A DNA stretch of 42,310 nt from Nostoc sp. 'Peltigera membranacea cyanobiont' 210A (GTDB taxonomy: Bacteria; Cyanobacteriota; Cyanobacteriia; Cyanobacteriales; Nostocaceae), in the NCBI RefSeq assembly GCF_002246015.1, contig NZ_NOLJ01000007.1:317173-359482 (forward strand). The letters run 5' to 3'. The notes under the pieces are model-generated. The model was not told where the DNA came from. It saw only the letters and a program-made list of their open reading frames with translations, and searched no databases. How positions within the stretch are numbered: position 1 is the stretch's first letter; every line of letters starts with the position of its first letter. Made by a program: the position numbers and the translations under genes. Positions 1 through 8,022 of the stretch are shown in pieces.

Positions 1-39
1 GGGCAGGGAGCAGGGGGAGGAAAAGTCGTTGTGATTCCA

Positions 40-72
40 AAAATTGGATAATTTATTTTTTGGAGTTCCCTA
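40..72. repeat. End fragment of a MITE family (TTCCAAA/TTATCCAAT ends)
   Basis: The stretch ATTGGATAATTTATT followed by TTGGAGTTCCCTA matches the right end of the larger MITE at 23044-23377. It also matches, in inverse orientation, a half element at 35606-35639. Only one end is present here. A G-rich short tandem repeat (GCAGGGAGCAGGGGG) lies just before it, as also happens near 35.7 kb. Confidence 0.6.
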
Positions 73-76
73 ATAG

Positions 77-163
77 ACATCTGGTGAAAAAGAATGTAGA
101 GATGTACCACTGCAATGTTTCTACAGGGGTTATGGATAACGCATATTTAATTTCACCAGATGT
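77..163. repeat. Small palindromic MITE-like element
   Basis: An 87-bp element is bounded by a perfect 13-bp inverted repeat (ACATCTGGTGAAA at 77-89, its complement at 151-163). An inner imperfect palindrome of the TGTAGAGATGT / ATGTTTCTACA type fills the centre. A partial copy of its right side recurs at about 3716-3751, where it overlaps the stop codon of the DUF309 gene. It contains no ORF. Confidence 0.6.
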
Positions 164-199
164 TTAATATTGTTTGTGTACTGCCGCATCCACCTCAAT

Positions 200-1375
200 T
201 TAGCGTCTGGCAACTCGCATCAATAAGAATAAACCTATTCCCAAAAAAAGAAAGTTGGGCAACCAAGCCCCCATAAAGGGAGAAAGGACACCTGCTTGTC
301 CCATAGCCCCACTTATAAAGAAAATTAAGTAGTACGAAAATATAACTAGTACACTAATCCCAAAGCTTGTACCTCTCCCCGTCCGTTGCGGTATGCTTCC
401 CATCGCTGCACCTACCAAGCCAAAAACTACGCATACAAAGGGCAAAGAGATTTTTTGTTGAATCCGCACTTCAAGTTTACGAATTTTTTGGCGATCGCCA
501 CCAAGATTTTCCACTTCTAGTTGCTGTAGTGCTTCAGAAATATTCATTTCACCATAATCCCGGCTTTTTTCTGCCAGACTTAATGGCGTGCGCGGTAGTT
601 GCAGTTGTTGTTGTTCAAATTTGACGATATTGCGATAAGAGCGATCGGCAGCAACAAAATAGATTGTACCGTTGTAAAAATCCCAGACATTTTGAGAAGG
701 ATTCCACTGAGCAGATTCTGACACCACAATTTGATTCAGATTTTTTGTTGAGCGATCTATAATTGTCAACCCTTTCATCCGCTTACCATCAAATTGGTCG
801 GCGTAAAACAAGCGTGTCAATATCCGATTCTTAGAGCCATCCGGCTGGACAACATCCTGGTATTCAGGATAGAAAATATTTTGTTGTTTAAAAGTGGGCT
901 TGTCTGATTTCAGCGCTTTCTCTAAAGTCATCGCCGCTTGATAATTGGCTGCTGGTGCAATTTCTTCGTTAAACACAAATGTCATTCCTGTGACTACAAG
1001 ACTTAACATCACAGCAGTTAGCACCATGCGATAGACACTGACGCCACAACCACGCAAAGCAATTAATTCGCTCTCGCTAGAAAGACGACTGTAGGTCATC
1101 AAAGTAGCCAGCAGCGTAGACATGGGGAAAGCTAAAACGATAAAATTGGGAAATTTTAACAAAAAAACTTGAATAGCAATGTCTATAGGTAGCCCAGATT
1201 CGACAATTTTTCTGACGAGATCGAATACAGCATCAATGGTGACGCCAATTGATGAAAAAGCTCCGACACCAAAGAAAAACGGCGCTAACAATTCGCTGGC
1301 AAGGTAGCGATCCATGATCGTAAAAGGCAGCAGCGAATAAAGACTATTAAAAGACGGGAGCTTCTTTGATATCAT
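200..1375 (-). CDS. lptF: LptF/LptG family lipopolysaccharide export permease
   Basis: Membrane permease of the LPS transport ABC machinery, which pulls LPS out of the inner membrane using the ATPase LptB. The protein is about 391 residues. Hydrophobic segments near the N-terminus (MDRYLASELLAPFFFGVGAF) and at the C-terminus flank a long soluble middle region, the YjgP/YjgQ layout. A TTG lies two codons upstream, but the ATG at 1375 is the more likely start; no clear ribosome site is visible. It lies downstream of lptB on the same strand with a gap of about 170 bp, so co-transcription is plausible but not certain. Cyanobacteria often carry a single permease gene of this family, so F versus G cannot be decided from this sequence. 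Family call is firm. Confidence 0.9.
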   Translation of the reverse strand: MISKKLPSFNSLYSLLPFTIMDRYLASELLAPFFFGVGAFSSIGVTIDAVFDLVRKIVESGLPIDIAIQVFLLKFPNFIVLAFPMSTLLATLMTYSRLSSESELIALRGCGVSVYRMVLTAVMLSLVVTGMTFVFNEEIAPAANYQAAMTLEKALKSDKPTFKQQNIFYPEYQDVVQPDGSKNRILTRLFYADQFDGKRMKGLTIIDRSTKNLNQIVVSESAQWNPSQNVWDFYNGTIYFVAADRSYRNIVKFEQQQLQLPRTPLSLAEKSRDYGEMNISEALQQLEVENLGGDRQKIRKLEVRIQQKISLPFVCVVFGLVGAAMGSIPQRTGRGTSFGISVLVIFSYYLIFFISGAMGQAGVLSPFMGAWLPNFLFLGIGLFLLMRVARR

Positions 1376-1542
1376 AAGCAACTTGAAAATTTAGATATTG
1401 GCAACCCTGGCAAAGCAAAGCATCTCTAGTGTATTTAAGATCAAAATTAAATACTTAATAGCTAAAAATAAACTAATAAATTCATGCTGAAGAATCAAAA
1501 ATCAAAATATCCTTTGAAATTATTAACTAAATAATTGTTAAT

Positions 1543-2271
1543 TTAGACTTGAAAATTATCCCCTAAATAATATTGTCGCACCAGGGGATTGCTGTAAAGT
1601 TCGTCAGCAGCACCAAAAGCGAGGATTTGTCCCTCACGCATGATGTAGGCGCGATCGGTGATAGCGAGGGTTTCGCGGACATTATGATCTGTAATTAATA
1701 TTCCCATGCCGCGATCGCGCAGTTGTGCTACGATTTGCTGAATTTCTGAGACTGCGATCGGATCGACTCCCGCAAAAGGTTCATCCAAAAGCAAAAATTT
1801 GGGACCTTCTCGTCCAGCAGCTAAAGACCTTGCTAATTCCGTCCGTCGTCGCTCACCACCAGAAAGTTGAATTCCTTTACTTTTAGCTAATTTTTCCAAC
1901 CGAAACTCCCGCAGTAAAGTTCTAAGTCGGATTGACCACTCCCATCGTGGCACATGAGTTTGCTCTAGCACTAACAGAATATTATCCTCTACCGAGAGTT
2001 GGCGAAAAACACTTGCTTCTTGTGCTAGATAACCAATACCCAGTCGTGCCCTTTGATGCATTGGCATTCCCGTCACATCTACATTACCCAGCCAAACTTT
2101 TCCTTGATTGGGTTTTTCTAAACCTGTGGCAATGTAAAAAGTCGTCGTTTTACCAGCCCCATTGGGGCCTAGTAAACCAACGATTTCGCCCTGAGCAACA
2201 GAAAGATTGACACGATTGACAATTACTCGCTTGCCGTAAGATTTGTGAATATTCTCTAAAACAATTTTCAC
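1543..2271 (-). CDS. lptB: LPS export ABC transporter ATP-binding protein LptB
   Basis: Cytoplasmic ATPase that powers LPS extraction. A complete ABC set is visible: Walker A GPNGAGKTT (about 35-43), Q-loop glutamine near 84, signature LSGGERRR (about 137-143), Walker B LLLDEP with the catalytic Glu near 164, and the switch His in ITDHNVRE near 196. Its 242 residues fit LptB. The start codon is GTG, preceded by a purine-rich AAAGGG about a dozen bases upstream. It follows lptA by about 30 bp and precedes the permease gene, giving the order lptA-lptB-lptF, consistent with one transport unit. All key residues are present. Confidence 0.94.
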   Translation of the reverse strand: MKIVLENIHKSYGKRVIVNRVNLSVAQGEIVGLLGPNGAGKTTTFYIATGLEKPNQGKVWLGNVDVTGMPMHQRARLGIGYLAQEASVFRQLSVEDNILLVLEQTHVPRWEWSIRLRTLLREFRLEKLAKSKGIQLSGGERRRTELARSLAAGREGPKFLLLDEPFAGVDPIAVSEIQQIVAQLRDRGMGILITDHNVRETLAITDRAYIMREGQILAFGAADELYSNPLVRQYYLGDNFQV

Positions 2272-2301
2272 GCTGGAAGCACCCTTTCTTGGTGGTAAAT
2301 G

Positions 2302-2799
2302 CTAATTAGAAGGCTTCAAAGGTGGTGTTTGTGGGGCAGGTGTCGCAGTTTGTCCACTATTATTTGATTCCTCGATCATGTAGATGGACTCTACCTGACG
2401 GTTGGATTGGGGTAAAGCCACAAATCGCCCTTCATCAATTAAATAGGTTACTTTCTCCGCCCGAATACTGTTACCGCCCTGTTGCAAAATATAGACGTTA
2501 CCACTGAAATCAATTCGGCGTTCTTTACTAAAATACTGTGCTTGGGCAGATGTTGCCTGAAGCTGGCGAGCCGGATACAACATTTGCACATTACCGCGAG
2601 CGGTAATTACTTGATTTTTAGCGTCATATTCTTGCACATCAGCGCGGATAGTCAGGGGGCGATTTGCCTGAGATGTTTGCGCAGTAGCGGTTTGCACTTG
2701 GGTAGGGAAAGCAAAAGCGCCCAAGAGTGCAGCTGGCAGCATTAAAGCTAATCCAAAGCGACGCATCTGGGATATGGGCAATTGATAGCAGGGCATCAT
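2302..2799 (-). CDS. lptA: LptA/OstA-like periplasmic LPS transport protein
   Basis: Periplasmic beta-jellyroll protein that bridges inner and outer membrane in LPS transport. The N-terminus (RRFGLALMLPAALLGAFAFP, then polar residues) is a probable signal peptide or anchor. Residues about 50-135 carry the OstA-type pattern: YDAKNQVITARGNVQM, then SAQAQYFSKERRIDFSGNV and AEKVTYLIDEGRF. The C-terminal tail is proline-rich and low complexity. Two tandem ATG codons are possible starts. It is the first gene of the lpt unit. LptC and LptD are not in this window. Confidence 0.85.
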   Translation of the reverse strand: MMPCYQLPISQMRRFGLALMLPAALLGAFAFPTQVQTATAQTSQANRPLTIRADVQEYDAKNQVITARGNVQMLYPARQLQATSAQAQYFSKERRIDFSGNVYILQQGGNSIRAEKVTYLIDEGRFVALPQSNRQVESIYMIEESNNSGQTATPAPQTPPLKPSN

Positions 2800-2851
2800 A
2801 GCAATTGGGGATTTAGGATTTCAGCTTGCATTCTAATTATCGAAAATTTGG

Positions 2852-2888
2852 GTCTAAAACCCCGTCCGATAAGGACGGCTTTGTTTGG
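2852..2888. repeat. Hairpin resembling an IS200/IS605 end
   Basis: AAACC followed by CCGTCC-GATAA-GGACGG and a T-rich tail forms a compact stem-loop at 2864-2880. Similar CCCCGTCCxxxxGGACGG hairpins occur at ends of cyanobacterial IS200/IS605 elements (from memory, not searched). It could equally be a terminator on the plus strand. No transposase ORF is intact nearby. Confidence 0.35.
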
Positions 2889-2989
2889 TACAATGGAGTT
2901 TGTGGAAGGGTAATTAACCACTTTAAAAACCCAATTGCTGCCTAATGCGCAGACGCTGCACCTTGACTAGTAAATCTTGCTGGTTCTAC

Positions 2990-3215
2990 TTCGTAGTTCT
3001 AGTATCACCTGGAAGTAGGTAAAAGATTTACAGGTACTAGACGAACAGCATTAAGCTTCAAACAAATTTTGCACTATGAGCAACTATGGTCGGGCAGACC
3101 AAAAGTTAACGCTTGGGGAGAGAACCACCTATGGTCTAGATACCGCAAGGAGTCTAGACTAAGTGGACTCGCCGAACCAAGAATCCTCGTACCAATAGGC
3201 GCGAGGAGTGTCAAC
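2990..3215 (+). pseudogene. Decayed tnpB-like 3' end with right-end hairpin (IS200/IS605 remnant)
   Basis: One reading frame around 3045-3070 gives NSIKLQTNFAL, resembling the NASINLKNFA zinc-finger tail of TnpB, and is then broken by stop codons. About 115 bp downstream lie two hairpins: GTCTAGA/TCTAGAC (3134-3159) and CCTCG/CGAGG (3185-3206). The latter is followed by AGTGTCAA, which resembles the right end of cyanobacterial IS605-type elements. The rest of the gene is missing. This is a by-eye reconstruction from a short, mutated match, so only moderate confidence is justified. Confidence 0.4.
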
Positions 3216-3371
3216 TCAAGTACTTTATCCAGATATGAAATATACAATCTAGAGTGATTTCCGATAACTACTGGCTGAAATAGTGACGCTACCCCCAACC
3301 TCAAGGTTTCAGGAAATTGATATCTAAGTGAAAATAACGTAGGCACGGCGGGGAGCAATGCGATTTTGTGA

Positions 3372-3500
3372 GCAGGGGGAGCAGGGGATGCAGGGGAGGC
3401 AGGGGAAGAGAAAGAAATAAGTGTATTTAGAGCTATAACGGTCATAAAAAATACTAAAGTTTTCTCTTCGCTCCCCCTGCTCCCCCTGCCTCCCCTGCTC
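3372..3500. repeat. Inverted pair of G-rich/C-rich short tandem repeats
   Basis: A run of GCAGGGG-type units (about 3372-3408) faces its inverted counterpart of CCCCTGC units (about 3465-3500) across roughly 55 bp. Together they could form a long hairpin. Related GCAGGGA runs occur at 1-20, 18090-18122 and 35686-35712. An open reading frame crosses this region on the minus strand, but its proline/serine-rich start is translated repeat. Confidence 0.6.
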
Positions 3501-3540
3501 TTTTCACGAGGATCTCACTTTTTCGCGTTGCTCCCGGCAC

Positions 3541-3652
3541 GGCGTTGCTGAATTGAAGTATGAATCTGGATGTAGAGACGTAGCACTACTTCGTCTCTAC
3601 AAGGATTTTGGTATTATGCAAAATCATTTTCATACATGGAATCAGCAACGCC
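3541..3652. repeat. 112-bp MITE with GGCGTTGCTGA termini
   Basis: The element begins GGCGTTGCTGAATT and ends with the inverted complement (ATCAGCAACGCC). GTATGAA is conserved inside both arms. The centre holds a perfect 10-bp inverted repeat TGTAGAGACG/CGTCTCTACA at 3571-3601, a core shared with the degenerate copies near 95 and 12436. No ORF is present. GGCAC occurs immediately left and again 3 bp right of the element and could be a target duplication. Confidence 0.65.
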
Positions 3653-3745
3653 ATAGGCACAATAGCCTGCCTTAAGCCGTTTTGCATCTACATGAATTGT
3701 GCTTACCGAGGATTTCGGGCAACGCATAATTAATTTACCAGATGT

Positions 3746-4138
3746 CTAATCAGTAGACAGCACAATTTTAGGCAAAGATAAAACTTGATTTTCACCCAAA
3801 TCACCAGTTGTAATCTTATCTGGCCCTATTTGTTGTAAATTCGTCAACAAAGCTGCGCTCTGACTCAATAGCTCATCTACGTCAACGCCGCCGTAACTAG
3901 ATGGGTAACGGCGTAGGCGATTGCCGCCTTCTCCCAATAAAATTACGGCACCTCGCCAGTTCCGATTTTCCAAATGATATAGTGCCACAGCAATTTGCAG
4001 AATGCCTTGATAAAAGCTTTTTTCTGGTTCGCTAGCTTCAATCCACAAAGCCTCTAAAGTGTCATGACAAGCGTAGAACTGTCCAGAATTGAACTGTTCT
4101 ACGCCTTGCCAAAACTCTTGGGGGATGATTTCGCTCAT
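3746..4138 (-). CDS. DUF309 domain protein
   Basis: Small soluble helical protein of 130 residues. It carries the DUF309 signature: FYACHDTLEALW near 21-32, then FYQGILQIAVALYHLENRNWRGA. Function is unknown. It overlaps the end of ftrC by 4 bp (ATGA), so the two are translationally coupled. Its last codons and stop sit at the edge of a repeat (ACCAGATGTCTAAT) shared with the element at 77-163, which suggests repeat insertion trimmed or replaced its 3' end. Confidence 0.85.
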   Translation of the reverse strand: MSEIIPQEFWQGVEQFNSGQFYACHDTLEALWIEASEPEKSFYQGILQIAVALYHLENRNWRGAVILLGEGGNRLRRYPSSYGGVDVDELLSQSAALLTNLQQIGPDKITTGDLGENQVLSLPKIVLSTD

Positions 4139-4509
4139 CCCATGCTGTCTCGTACTTCTTTGATTGTTTCCAGAGAGATTTCTTGTTTGTCTCCAGCAAA
4201 CTCGTTGTCAGGGGTGAGAAATAACATGCAATGGCACTCTTTGCGTTCTCTCATTGGTACACAAGGACAGTTCCAATATGTGGCGTGAATCTCAGCTTCT
4301 TTATCTTCGTAATGGCGACAAGGACATAAAGGCGCACCTAGATCGTCTTTATGTTTGGCTAGTCCTTCAATCACGACTGCGGTGACAGAAGGTTCAGAAC
4401 AGAAGTATGTTCCAGTACGCTTGGCGTATTGTTCGGAAAAATGCCGCATTGCCTCTAGGCTTTTATCGCTGGATTTTGTGTTATGTTCTGATGTGATCAT
4501 GTCGCTCAT
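4135..4509 (-). CDS. ftrC: Ferredoxin-thioredoxin reductase catalytic (beta) subunit
   Basis: Catalytic chain of ferredoxin:thioredoxin reductase, which passes electrons from photosynthetic ferredoxin to thioredoxin through a 4Fe-4S cluster and a redox disulfide. The diagnostic motifs CPC (62-64), CPC (81-83) and CHC (92-94) are all present. By alignment to the known enzyme, C62, C81, C83 and C92 bind the cluster, and C64 and C94 form the active disulfide. The protein is 124 residues with a variable polar N-terminus; an internal ATG at 4500 is an alternative start. The presence of FTR supports an oxygenic phototroph. The variable subunit is not in this window. Confidence 0.96.
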   Translation of the reverse strand: MSDMITSEHNTKSSDKSLEAMRHFSEQYAKRTGTYFCSEPSVTAVVIEGLAKHKDDLGAPLCPCRHYEDKEAEIHATYWNCPCVPMRERKECHCMLFLTPDNEFAGDKQEISLETIKEVRDSMG

Positions 4510-4706
4510 AATTTAAATATTTCTTTGCATTGTACCTCAGCCTCACTAAGGGATTACTGGGTGTATTTCCCCAACCTGACCTGCTCAAATTGTCTTACCT
4601 TTGCTCAAAGGCTGATATATCCGGTGTCCTGGGATCGGAGAAAATCTCAGAAATCGCAGAAGCTGAACTTGTCAGCAGTCTTTGAAATTATAAAATTTGA
4701 ATTGAT

Positions 4707-5867
4707 TTATGAATGTAATGTTTTTTGTAGTTGGGGTTGCAGTGGGCGATCGCTTTGCAAAACTATACCAAGATGTTCCCAATTAATTACCTCTGGTTCT
4801 GCTGCTGAGGAGATATTTGGCCACAAAACCCAGCGACTGCCTTGAGGAAGAGTAGCAAGGCTCAGAGGATTCTGAGTCAGCCAAATCAAGGGATAGCTTT
4901 TAGGAACTACTGAACTGGCATCTTCTAAGGCTGCGGTTGCTGCTAAGGTTTCTAGAACAAAGCGATCGCCTTTAATTAAATTTGTTGATGCTGTCCAGAG
5001 TTGCACCTCTAATTGCTGTTGCTGTGCATAAAAGTACAGCGATGCTGCGGCAATTACTGCTTGTTCAAAGTTTTCTTCTTCCCACGTGCTAGCACTGTCA
5101 AGGGCAATAACTATTTCTTGTCCACCTGTTACCATTTCTAACTCCCGCACCCTTAATTCCCCATAGCGGGCACTAGTCCGCCAGTGAATCAGACGAGTAG
5201 GATCTCCTACACGATAAGGACGGAGCGATCGCACCAACCCTGTTGTCGCTGTCTGCAATGGTCTACCACGAGGATCGCCTCTTTTGCTCTCTTCTTGCCC
5301 CATTTCATCTACCAAAGGGCAGGTAGCCAGAGGTAACACTGTAGGATAAACGATCGCTGTGGCAGCACAATCACGCTGACGACGACACCAGAACAATCCC
5401 AAAGGCGCACCAGAACCAAGTTTGACTGTGTGCCAGCGATAAACACCGCGGCGCTGAGTCAGGTGGTAATATACCCAACGGTAACTACCTTGGCTAGGAA
5501 TTGTTTCGATTGCCTTTTGTACTGGTTTTCCTAAAACGAAGGGCAGCATATCTTCAACTTGCAATAAGTTTACAGGCTGCTGTGTCTGATTGCAGATTTC
5601 TAATTCCACCGTTAGATCGTCCCCCGCTGACACTGGTTGCATGGGACGGCGGGAGATGGATAGACCTGTGAGCGATCGCGGCGGTAAGATGGCTGCTACA
5701 CCCAAAAGGGCAAAACTAATGCCGCTAATGGCGTACAGCCAACCAGCCATCGTATTGATACCTGCACCAAAAAAACAAATCGCGGTTAATGCTAGCACCC
5801 AACCGCCATAAGCAGGGGCACTGGCACGGGTTTCTAACCAATTGGTGATGGGTTTGATGATTTTCAT
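4707..5867 (-). CDS. DUF58 domain protein, membrane anchored
   Basis: The 386-residue protein has two hydrophobic segments near residues 20-65, then a beta-rich region. It then carries the DUF58 core LRPYRVGDPTRLIHWRTSA (about 213-231), followed by a vWA-like stretch with IVIALDSAS. DUF58 proteins commonly sit beside MoxR ATPases and transglutaminase-like genes; neither neighbour is visible here. The role is not known; a part in envelope or complex assembly is only a guess from family context. It ends close to a stretch (4525-4706) without recognisable genes. Confidence 0.85.
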   Translation of the reverse strand: MKIIKPITNWLETRASAPAYGGWVLALTAICFFGAGINTMAGWLYAISGISFALLGVAAILPPRSLTGLSISRRPMQPVSAGDDLTVELEICNQTQQPVNLLQVEDMLPFVLGKPVQKAIETIPSQGSYRWVYYHLTQRRGVYRWHTVKLGSGAPLGLFWCRRQRDCAATAIVYPTVLPLATCPLVDEMGQEESKRGDPRGRPLQTATTGLVRSLRPYRVGDPTRLIHWRTSARYGELRVRELEMVTGGQEIVIALDSASTWEEENFEQAVIAAASLYFYAQQQQLEVQLWTASTNLIKGDRFVLETLAATAALEDASSVVPKSYPLIWLTQNPLSLATLPQGSRWVLWPNISSAAEPEVINWEHLGIVLQSDRPLQPQLQKTLHS

Positions 5868-5930
5868 GTTTCTTTTTTAACCCAATACCACCCCAAATTC
5901 ACAGTGTCTCAGGGGTTCGGCAAAAAAATC

Positions 5931-5970
5931 TGTATTATTAAAATATGGAATAGAGGTGGAAGATTGATTG
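5931..5970 (+). promoter_or_regulatory. Leader shared with DUF29 and decayed DUF433 genes
   Basis: The sequence TGTATTATTAAAATATGG followed by AATAGAGGTGGAAG precedes the DUF433 start. A close relative lies at 7466-7500 before the DUF29 gene. Another, at about 7976-8010, precedes the decayed DUF433 gene and matches over GAATAGAxGTGGAAGATT and beyond. It includes a good ribosome site (AGGTGG). It may hold the promoter and operator. Confidence 0.5.
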
Positions 5971-6282
5971 ATGCAGTTAGTCAGTCGGGAGCATATTGAA
6001 ATCTCTTCTGATGTGCGGAGTGGGAAGCCCTGCATTGTCAATACTCGCATTGCTGTAGAAGATGTGGCAGTGATGCATTTAAAGCTAGGATATTCCTTAG
6101 TAGAGATTGCTGGGAAGTATGACCTGTCACTGGCATCTGTTTATGCAGCAATGGCTTATTACTTTGATCGCCGAGACGAGATTGATGGCCGTACAGCAGA
6201 AGAGAATGAGTTAGTTGAGGTACTGAAGCAAAATCATCCGTCGCGTCTTCAAGAGAAACTCAGACAGTTGAGGAATGAGTGA
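5971..6282 (+). CDS. DUF433 antitoxin
   Basis: About 103 residues with the DUF433 pattern: GKPCIVNTRIAVEDVAVMHL, then YSLVEIAGKYDLSLASVYAAMAYYFDRRDEID. This is a winged or helix-turn-helix-like fold that acts as antitoxin and probable autorepressor in modules with PIN-like DUF5615 toxins. The ATG at 5971 follows AGGTGG by about ten bases; a TTG one codon earlier is less likely. It overlaps the toxin gene by 8 bp, as expected for a toxin-antitoxin operon. Confidence 0.85.
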   Translation: MQLVSREHIEISSDVRSGKPCIVNTRIAVEDVAVMHLKLGYSLVEIAGKYDLSLASVYAAMAYYFDRRDEIDGRTAEENELVEVLKQNHPSRLQEKLRQLRNE

Positions 6283-6610
6283 GCGAATTCGCTTTCATCT
6301 GGATGAAAATGTCGATCCTGCAATTGCCCTTGGCTTACGTCGTTATGGAATTGATGTCACAACAACCAATGATGTGGAATTACGCACCCAAACCGATGAA
6401 GTCCAGTTAGCGTTTATTCAAGAAACACATCGAGTACTGTTCACCCAAGATGCAGATTTTTTGATTATTGCAAGTTCTAGGCTTGATCATCCTGGTATTA
6501 CCTACTGCAAGAAAGGAACTCGTTCAATTGGTGAAATCATTGAAACGTTGGTTTTGATGTATGAGGTGATGAAACCTGAAGAGATGTTGGGACGTGTCGA
6601 GTTTTTGTGA
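6275..6610 (+). CDS. DUF5615 PIN-like toxin
   Basis: A 111-residue protein opening with FHLDENVDPAIALGLRRYGI, then TNDVELRTQTDEVQLAFI and FTQDADFL. These place conserved acidic residues where DUF5615 (Mut7-C/PIN-like) proteins keep their metal-binding aspartates, so RNase activity is likely by family. It starts inside the DUF433 gene (8-bp overlap), so expression is coupled. No frameshift or lost motif is seen, so the module looks intact. Confidence 0.85.
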   Translation: MSERIRFHLDENVDPAIALGLRRYGIDVTTTNDVELRTQTDEVQLAFIQETHRVLFTQDADFLIIASSRLDHPGITYCKKGTRSIGEIIETLVLMYEVMKPEEMLGRVEFL

Positions 6611-6796
6611 AATGAAAGTAGTACCAAGCATAGCGCAGATAAACTAGAGTGGATATTCGGCTGCTCAGTGACTTAGTGAGTTTAAGTATCCTGATTGGAC
6701 AGCATTACACCCCAGTAATAACTTGAGGGATCAGTGTTTCTTATACAGGAAATTTACGCATATTTATCTCTCACATGAGAAGCTCTAGGAATAATG

Positions 6797-7384
6797 TCAA
6801 TTTTTACGCTGTAAACAAGCAAAGACTTCATTAACAGAGAGCGTCAAATTTAAATCTTCTAACACTGGTAATATATCTTGTCCTGCTAACAAATCTGGTA
6901 AAGAATTAGGCTGATAAACTAAAATACAGCGTTCACTTGGATCAATCAACCATCCTAGCTGACTGCCATTTCTCAAACAGTGTAAGATATTGCCAGTTAC
7001 TTTCGTTTGACTTTGAGCAGGCGAAAGAATTTCGAGGGCCCAAGGGGGTGCAAAATCAATCCCGTTGCTAATAATATCACCGCTCTCATCCAGTGGTATT
7101 TGATTGGTAGAGATCACAACCACATCAGGAACTACTGAACGATTGCCGCAGGTACAGCGTAATTCAGGAAAGGCTTCGTAGTTACTGCCCAACGCATCAA
7201 TTACTGCAACTAAACGTTTTTGCAATAAGCTGTGTTTAGCCCCTCCCATAGGTTTCTGGATTGCCTCTCCGTTAATATATTCCCAAGCTGGTGACTCTTC
7301 AATGTATGGAAGTTTTAAGAACTTTTCTAAAGTCGTGCTTTCTGGAACTGTAATTTCTCCTTGCGTCAACCCAATATTTTTCAT
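6797..7384 (-). CDS. Uma2 family (DUF820) restriction-endonuclease-fold protein
   Basis: The 195-residue protein has the Uma2 order: WEYINGEAIQKPM, then the conserved SVVPDVVVIS and WALEILSPAQS, with downstream GWLIDP. The Asp in PDVVVI and Glu in EILSP fit a PD-(D/E)XK metal site. These proteins are hugely expanded in filamentous cyanobacteria and are linked by some authors to mobile DNA, but no function is firmly established. It is divergent from the DUF29 gene across 123 bp. The lysine that usually follows the EILSP motif appears shifted (SQTKVTG), so activity is uncertain. Confidence 0.85.
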   Translation of the reverse strand: MKNIGLTQGEITVPESTTLEKFLKLPYIEESPAWEYINGEAIQKPMGGAKHSLLQKRLVAVIDALGSNYEAFPELRCTCGNRSVVPDVVVISTNQIPLDESGDIISNGIDFAPPWALEILSPAQSQTKVTGNILHCLRNGSQLGWLIDPSERCILVYQPNSLPDLLAGQDILPVLEDLNLTLSVNEVFACLQRKN

Positions 7385-7507
7385 AATGTAGAGTCACTTA
7401 GGAATTGTATACACAACTTAACAATTTATCTGTATTTTGGTGGTTTGCATCTATAAATTTATAATTGTATATGATTAAATTATGGAATGTAGGTAGAAGG
7501 TAAAAAT

Positions 7508-7951
7508 ATGGCAATTACTACCAAGTTAAAGCAACTCTATGAAACCGATGAGAATTTATGGTTAGAAGAAACTATTGAATTATTAAAACAAAAACAGTTT
7601 AACCAACTTGATTTAGAAAACTTAATTGAGGAATTAATCAGTTTGGGGAAAAGAGATTTAGCTAAAGCCAAAGGTCTTTTAAGGCAAATTATTATTCATA
7701 TATTATTACTCCAATATTGGCAGGTTGAATATGAGAGAAACCATCGTCATTGGATTGGAGAAATTCAAACCTTTAGATATGATTTAAATAATCATTTAAC
7801 GACGAATTTAATAAACAAGTTACAGGATGATTTAGAGAATATTTATCAAAGTGCGGTTGATTTTGTGAAAATTAAAACCGATTTAACTATTTTTTTAGAA
7901 AAGTGTCCTTACACTCTTGTTCAATTATTAGATGAAAATTATTTACCTTAA
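7508..7951 (+). CDS. DUF29 family protein
   Basis: The 147-residue helical protein has the DUF29 layout: YETDENLWLEETIELLKQ, then LDLENLIEELISLGKRD, LLRQIIIHILLLQYW and RHWIGEI. DUF29 is a cyanobacteria-enriched family of unknown function that sits in accessory regions. Its upstream leader resembles those of the neighbouring DUF433 gene and the decayed DUF433 copy. The base composition is AT-rich compared with the flanking core genes, in keeping with an accessory origin. Confidence 0.82.
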   Translation: MAITTKLKQLYETDENLWLEETIELLKQKQFNQLDLENLIEELISLGKRDLAKAKGLLRQIIIHILLLQYWQVEYERNHRHWIGEIQTFRYDLNNHLTTNLINKLQDDLENIYQSAVDFVKIKTDLTIFLEKCPYTLVQLLDENYLP

Positions 7952-8022
7952 ATATATCAGTCTTATCTAATTTTTGTGAATAGACGTGGAAGATTCATTG
8001 ATTCAGTTAGAGTGGAAAAAAC

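Noticed and set aside
3074..3445. Minus-strand reading frame of 123 codons with a Pro/Ser-rich start
   Set aside because: Its start translates a GCAGGGG tandem repeat and the rest runs over the tnpB remnant on the other strand; no family pattern or ribosome site.
3372..3500. Possible CRISPR array because of repeated short units
   Set aside because: Units are 7-8 bp with no spacers and are inverted across the middle; these are short tandem repeats. No cas genes occur in the window.
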